Part shown: in pieces, positions 4,202-8,200 of the stretch | Layout of the letters: every line of letters starts with the position of its first letter | Position numbering within the stretch: the stretch's first letter is position 1 | Assembly (NCBI GenBank): GCA_027066595.1 | Contig: JAMONG010000211.1 | Coordinates: forward strand, 1 to 8,200 | Direction of reading: 5' to 3' | Source of the DNA: Sulfurovum sp. | GTDB lineage: Bacteria; Campylobacterota; Campylobacteria; Campylobacterales; Sulfurovaceae | DNA length: 8,200 nucleotides | Position numbers and translations under genes: made by a program | The notes under the pieces: model-generated | Told to the model about the DNA's origin: nothing | Seen by the model: the letters and a program-made list of their open reading frames with translations, nothing else | Database searches by the model: none

Positions 4202-6632
4202 AGTACATTTTATGATATGGCTATGGATTTCTATGATGATATCAGTGATGGCAATAGATAGTTTTATTGTGTTGGATCATGGGGATAAAGAACGTATGGA
4301 GCAGCAAAAATGGAAGTATGATACTCTTGAAGTCCCTAATAAACAGGAAGCTTTTATAAAATTAGTAAATAAAAGCTATTTGTTGCAAGTGGGACCCTAT
4401 GAACGAAATGAGATATTGGCATTAAGCTATATAACATTAAAAGAACACTTTTCTCATGCTGTAATTGTAGAAGAAAAAATACAAAAAATAGCACTTAAGC
4501 CAAGAGTAGAACAGATTGAAAAAAAAGTCTATGTAAATAGAGAGATAGTTGTAGAGAAAGAAGATGATACACTTTGGTTAGCACTTTTTGGCTTGGCAAT
4601 TATAGGTATTCTTTTTATGTTTTTATCTTCAGACCAGATAAAACGTTTAAAAGAAGAACATGAGAAGATAAAGTCTAAACATAAAAAGTTAGAACAAAAA
4701 CAACATGAAGTTCTTGCAAGTATGGGTGAAAATATTCACACTTTAGCCAAAGAGACTATGGGGTATACAAGTAAGTTAGCAGAAAAAGTAAAAGAGACAC
4801 CACTCTATGAAGATATGGAAAGGGTCATGTATAATGAAAATGAGCTTTTAGATGTTACCAATGATCTTATTAAATTTTTACGTTTAAAATCTAAAAAAGT
4901 TGTGATTCAAAATGAAGTATTTAACTTTAATCATGTACTTAATGAAGTAGCAGGACTTCTCCATAATATTTATAAACAAAATGATACTGAATTGGTGTTT
5001 AACATAGGTAAAGATGTTCCTAGATATATGTTAGCAGACTCTTTGCATTTGGGACAAATTTTAACAAATTTACTTGAATATTTTATACAAAATAGTAAAA
5101 GTAAAGAGATTAATTTAGAAGTGATAACCCTCTCTAGTTTAAAAGAGGGCTTGCAATTACGCTTTCAAATTGATGCGGAGATTGTCATAGAAGACAGAGA
5201 GACACTTTTTGACTCTTATTATGATGAAAAGTTACGACGTTATGTAGGATTGGGGTTATTTGTGGCTAAAGAGTTGACCTATTTGATGGATGGTGAACTT
5301 TTGGTTGTGGATCGTGAAGATGGACATAATAGTTTGGTTTTTACCATTCCTATAGAAGAGAAAAATAAAGAGAAAAGAAAATATCGTTTACCAAACAAAG
5401 GTTTAGTAGGTAAAAAAATCTTAATTGTTGATAAGAGTACAAAGGCCGCTACGGCTACAGAAAAACTTTTTGCTTACTTTAGAGCAGATGTAGATGTCTA
5501 TAGTTTTCAAAAATTTAATGATGCTATGCCAAACTTTAAACGTTACGATATTGTGGCATTAAGTGAGACACTTTTTAATTTTAAAATCTTAGAAGCATTA
5601 AAAGATACTAAAAAACTACAAGATGTCAAAGTGATTAGTTTAGATAGTCTTTTTTCATCTAGACAAGCAGTGTATCATGAGGGTACAGTAGATATTAGTC
5701 TTAAAAAGCCATTGACTCAGGAGTATGTTTTTGATACTTTGGTTGAACTTTATGAACCTAAAAAAACAGATGAAAAAGATGTATTAAAAGAGGATAGTGA
5801 AAAGTTAATTGTATATAAAAATACGTTTAAGGATGCACCTAATATTACATTAGAGAGTTTTAAGGCATTTAAAGGAGCACATATTTTAATTGTAGAAGAT
5901 AATGTGATTAATCAAAAAGTTGTCTTAAGTGTCCTAGGAAAATCAGAGATGATTTTACATGTGGCAAATAATGGTAAAGAAGCAGTAGATTTTATGCGTA
6001 ATAGTGGTCAAGAGATAGACTTTATCTTTATGGATATCAATATGCCTATCATGGATGGGTATAGAGCATCAGAACTCATACGTAGTGATAGTCGCTTTGA
6101 TAAAGTAGCTATTGTCTCTCTTACAGCATTGGTGTCTGAACATGAAATAGCAAAAATGTTTGATTCTGGTATGAATGGTTATTTACCTAAACCTGTACGA
6201 ATAGAAAAGCTTTATAGTGCCTTAGATATGTTTTTGTCAAAAGGGGAAAATAGTGATCTAAATAATACTGTAGCACAAGTTAAACCTCTGCACTTAGATG
6301 GACTCGATATTGTAGATGGTTTAGCACATATGAAAGATAATGTTGCATTTTATAAAGAGGTACTTAAAGAATTTATAGATGCCTATGATAAGAGTGATGA
6401 CCTGTTTGAAAAACTTATTAAAGAACAACGTTTTACACAAGTTAAAATGTTATGTTTTGATATGAAAGGGTTAACTGGAACTATTGGTGCAAAAGAGATG
6501 CATGTTATCATTAATGAAATTCACCAGCATCTCATATATAAAAAACCAGAGTTATTGAATAGTTACATTCCACGATATAGAACAACATTTCAAACACTTA
6601 AAAAATCTATAGAGACTTATCTTTCTAGTTAA
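4194..6632 (+). CDS. Hybrid histidine-kinase-like protein with degenerate kinase, REC-REC and degenerate Hpt
   Basis: The 812-residue product starts with a membrane segment (1-20). Next come a SPOR-like periplasmic region (about 35-95), a transmembrane helix (about 127-144) and a coiled coil (148-175). Then follow an HK-like dimerisation and ATPase module (172-388), receiver 1 (406-521), receiver 2 (562-681) and an Hpt-like end (700-812). The usual phosphoacceptor block is VLASMGENIHTLAKETMGYT, where Glu179 stands at the His position. In the ATPase, the N-box Asn is Tyr296 and the G1 box reads D-A-E-I-V, while G2 keeps G-L-G-L. Receiver 1 has Ser457 for Asp. The Hpt has Phe755 for His. Receiver 2 is intact: Glu568, Asp569, Asp614, Thr644, Lys666. 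So it probably cannot phosphorylate itself and may be a scaffold or a receiver fed by another kinase. The start has AGGAG 6 bases upstream. Confidence 0.9.
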   Translation: MHKVHFMIWLWISMMISVMAIDSFIVLDHGDKERMEQQKWKYDTLEVPNKQEAFIKLVNKSYLLQVGPYERNEILALSYITLKEHFSHAVIVEEKIQKIALKPRVEQIEKKVYVNREIVVEKEDDTLWLALFGLAIIGILFMFLSSDQIKRLKEEHEKIKSKHKKLEQKQHEVLASMGENIHTLAKETMGYTSKLAEKVKETPLYEDMERVMYNENELLDVTNDLIKFLRLKSKKVVIQNEVFNFNHVLNEVAGLLHNIYKQNDTELVFNIGKDVPRYMLADSLHLGQILTNLLEYFIQNSKSKEINLEVITLSSLKEGLQLRFQIDAEIVIEDRETLFDSYYDEKLRRYVGLGLFVAKELTYLMDGELLVVDREDGHNSLVFTIPIEEKNKEKRKYRLPNKGLVGKKILIVDKSTKAATATEKLFAYFRADVDVYSFQKFNDAMPNFKRYDIVALSETLFNFKILEALKDTKKLQDVKVISLDSLFSSRQAVYHEGTVDISLKKPLTQEYVFDTLVELYEPKKTDEKDVLKEDSEKLIVYKNTFKDAPNITLESFKAFKGAHILIVEDNVINQKVVLSVLGKSEMILHVANNGKEAVDFMRNSGQEIDFIFMDINMPIMDGYRASELIRSDSRFDKVAIVSLTALVSEHEIAKMFDSGMNGYLPKPVRIEKLYSALDMFLSKGENSDLNNTVAQVKPLHLDGLDIVDGLAHMKDNVAFYKEVLKEFIDAYDKSDDLFEKLIKEQRFTQVKMLCFDMKGLTGTIGAKEMHVIINEIHQHLIYKKPELLNSYIPRYRTTFQTLKKSIETYLSS

Positions 6633-7530
6633 TAACTTTGAAAAATGTACTTCCTGAACCTGAAAAAAACCAACCTTTTTTGGCAAGTTTTTTCAACTCT
6701 GGGTAAGCAATGAGAGCCGCAGGGTAGAGGTCATTTAGCATGACTGGGTTAGGTATGTTTTCTAAGATGCTTTTAGAATCTAGTGCATCCCACCCTATGA
6801 ATGAAGCACGTTTGATATCATCAAGTAAATGCTGTTTAAATGTTTTATAGACCACCGTGGTATCACACCCAAGTGTAGGGGTGTAGAGTTCAAGGTTTAA
6901 TGGTTCTTCATCAAAAGGTTCAACCACTTCACCAAAGCCAGATACATTGGCTGATGGGTAGTTATAGATGAAAAAAGGTAAATCAGCCCCTATGCTACTG
7001 CCTATTTTTGCTAATTCTTTGGTGCTTATAAGTAAGTTACAAGCCTCTTTAACTAAACGCATAAAAGCAGCAGCATCAGAGCTACCTCCACCTAGACCAG
7101 CTTGACTTGGTATACGTTTAGTGACGACAACTTTATGTTGGTAAAAATAGTTCAAGATATCTAGGTCACCCGTATAGTCGTTGAGTGCTTTGTATGCTTT
7201 GTAGATAGTATTGGATTCTAAAGGTACACCTTCACACCCCTCTAGGGTAAAAGTCTCACATTCACAAGGTACAAAGGTAATGGTATCATACACGTTGTTT
7301 ACACGTACAAAACGTGAAAGTAGGGTGTGGTAGCCATCTTTATGCCCTGTGATTTTTAGAAATATATTTACTTTCGCATGGGCTTTAATGCTATAGGTTT
7401 CACCCACTTTTTTTACGCCTGTATTTGATTTATTTTTATTTTTGGATTGCGTATCATTTTGAGCCATCCATTTTGCAACTTGATCATTCTCCCAGTAACC
7501 ACCTTCACCTTCTCCTTCAAAACCACCCAT
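6625..7530 (-). CDS. ispE: 4-diphosphocytidyl-2-C-methyl-D-erythritol kinase (IspE)
   Basis: This cytoplasmic GHMP kinase phosphorylates the 2-hydroxyl of CDP-methylerythritol with ATP in the MEP route to isoprenoid precursors. The 301 residues hold AKVNIFLKITG with Lys53 at the catalytic Lys position, the ATP loop PSQAGLGGGSSDAAA (141-155), IGADLPFF with Asp183 at the catalytic Asp position, and SGSGSTFF (290-297). The first 45 or so residues are extra compared with E. coli IspE, where the catalytic Lys is residue 10. They run G-G-F-E-G-E-G-E-G-G, then a polar Asn/Lys/Ser stretch. The start at 7530 has AAAAAGGTG (7544-7536) just upstream. ATG 7467 is in frame but has no ribosome site. The gene follows truB by 18 bp, probably as one transcript, and its stop overlaps the 3' end of the opposite-strand kinase-like gene by 8 bp. 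Confidence 0.93.
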   Translation of the reverse strand: MGGFEGEGEGGYWENDQVAKWMAQNDTQSKNKNKSNTGVKKVGETYSIKAHAKVNIFLKITGHKDGYHTLLSRFVRVNNVYDTITFVPCECETFTLEGCEGVPLESNTIYKAYKALNDYTGDLDILNYFYQHKVVVTKRIPSQAGLGGGSSDAAAFMRLVKEACNLLISTKELAKIGSSIGADLPFFIYNYPSANVSGFGEVVEPFDEEPLNLELYTPTLGCDTTVVYKTFKQHLLDDIKRASFIGWDALDSKSILENIPNPVMLNDLYPAALIAYPELKKLAKKGWFFSGSGSTFFKVIN

Positions 7531-7535
7531 GCTTA

Positions 7536-7544
7536 CACCTTTTT
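7536..7544 (-). promoter_or_regulatory. Ribosome binding site supporting the upstream ispE start
   Basis: The minus strand reads AAAAAGGTG, then TAAGC, then ATG 7530, so AAGG sits 7 bases before the start. The site lies in the 18-bp gap after the truB stop. It is the only Shine-Dalgarno-like sequence well placed for any in-frame ispE start, which favours the long N-terminal form. Confidence 0.5.
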
Positions 7545-7548
7545 CATA

Positions 7549-8200
7549 TTAATTTTTCTCAAATTTTGGTATACGATTAAACCGATATTTTACTTCATTA
7601 TTGATAATTTCAATAATAGAAAAGAACTGTGATGTTTCGATCAGGTAAACTCCATCATCTTGTACTTCAAAATACGCTAGATCAAGTTTTTTACCTAGCT
7701 CCATGAAGGTTTCCTCTCCTGTATAAACATTAGAGGGGAGTGCTAAATGTGTAAAAGGGTCGAGAGCCTTTTCATCTTCATAGTAAAATTGTCCTTCGTG
7801 GATACGGTGTAGGCTGGAGAGTGTGCCATCGACCCCTAGTTTATCTGCTATGAGTGCACCCAAACTTCTGATGTAAGTGCCCTCAGAGACTTTGGCTTCA
7901 AAGTGTATAAATGGATGGTTATAGTTTATTAGCTTGATGTCATAAATAGTTGATGTTATCGTTTTTAAATCTACCTCTATACCTGCACGTGCGAGTTCAT
8001 AAGCACGTTTACCATTTATCTTTTTGGCACAGAATTTTGGTGGGTAGTAGGTGAGTTCACCTTGCAAAGAGGCCAAGGTCTCTTTGATGGTTTCTTCATC
8101 AAAACTTATGACATCTTTGATGCTGTCTATCTTCTCTATATCAAGGCTAGGTGAGTTAGCTCCTAACCAGAGGGTAGCTTTGTAACTTTTAGGCGTTTTA
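7549..8200 (-). CDS. truB: tRNA pseudouridine(55) synthase TruB, 5' end outside the window
   Basis: TruB converts U55 in the T-loop of tRNAs to pseudouridine. The frame stays open to the right edge, so the visible 216 residues are the C-terminal part. The N-terminal part, including the catalytic Asp (in the G-H-x-G-x-L-D-P motif), is missing. Visible family features are KSYKATLWLGANSPSLDIEK near the edge, YYPPKFCAKKINGKRAYELA with the ARAG turn after it, and HFEAKVSEGTYIRSLGALIA, the conserved SxGTYIR-x-L segment. An internal TTG at 8074-8076 is not the start, since conserved TruB sequence lies upstream in frame. The C-terminal part is short and shows no clear PUA domain, as I would expect in Campylobacterota members. 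ispE follows 18 bp downstream. Confidence 0.95.
   Translation of the reverse strand, partial: KTPKSYKATLWLGANSPSLDIEKIDSIKDVISFDEETIKETLASLQGELTYYPPKFCAKKINGKRAYELARAGIEVDLKTITSTIYDIKLINYNHPFIHFEAKVSEGTYIRSLGALIADKLGVDGTLSSLHRIHEGQFYYEDEKALDPFTHLALPSNVYTGEETFMELGKKLDLAYFEVQDDGVYLIETSQFFSIIEIINNEVKYRFNRIPKFEKN

Noticed and set aside
6600..6624. TCTATAGA palindrome followed by a T run on the minus strand after ispE, as a terminator
   Set aside because: The palindrome has no loop and too few G-C pairs to form a stable hairpin.
6661..6683. A-run/T-run inverted repeat (AAAAAAACCAACCTTTTTT) as a terminator for the kinase-like gene
   Set aside because: The stem would be only A-T pairs and the sequence encodes the conserved end of IspE (K-K-G-W-F-F-S-G), which explains it.
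7533..7547. Tiny ATG-AAA-AAG-GTG-TAA reading frame between truB and ispE
   Set aside because: It encodes only M-K-K-V and has no ribosome site of its own; it is simply the sequence that forms the ispE ribosome site.
8074..8076. TTG as the start of truB
   Set aside because: Forty-one further in-frame codons to the right contain conserved TruB sequence (KSYKATLWLG), so the gene continues beyond the window edge.

Overview
The window is AT-rich DNA with densely packed genes. It most likely comes from the Campylobacterota, of the Sulfurovum/Sulfurimonas type. I infer this from the TruB style (a short WLGANSPSLD segment), the truB-ispE pairing, the base composition, and a membrane sensor family resembling ones I associate with that group. 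No rRNA gene or other species-level marker is present, so the genus is a guess.

Left block (1-1474, + strand): a tightly spaced gene series. It holds the 3' end of one small heat shock protein (Hsp20), a complete second Hsp20, an unrecognised two-helix membrane protein with a cytoplasmic helical tail, and a small VF530/DUF2132-type putative DNA-binding protein. Gaps are 0-17 bp and each complete gene has its own Shine-Dalgarno sequence. The block reads like a stress or chaperone operon whose promoter lies left of the window.

Middle minus-strand block (1471-3451): a membrane fatty acid desaturase and, 34 bp downstream, a protein with a long Lys/Thr/Ala-rich histone-H1-like region ending in a DUF2853 domain. 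The latter meets the VF530 gene tail to tail with overlapping stop codons. Its likely terminator hairpin lies inside the VF530 coding sequence.

Plus-strand block (3614-6632): a two-gene unit overlapping by 8 bp. The first gene encodes a membrane protein with a SPOR-like periplasmic region, one transmembrane helix and a cytoplasmic coiled coil. The second starts with the same arrangement and continues into an HK-like, REC, REC, Hpt-like series. By motif alignment, the phosphoacceptor His of the kinase, the ATP-binding N and G1 boxes, the Asp of the first receiver and the His of the Hpt are all replaced. Only the second receiver looks able to be phosphorylated. This pair is the best candidate here for an undescribed signalling system.

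Right block (6625-8200, minus strand): ispE, with an unusual N-terminal extension of about 45 residues, follows truB by 18 bp; truB runs off the right edge. ispE and the hybrid-kinase-like gene overlap by 8 bp at their 3' ends. No non-coding RNA gene, mobile element, CRISPR array or intergenic stretch above 300 bp was seen. The largest gap (3452-3613) is a divergent promoter region with an imperfect long inverted repeat.
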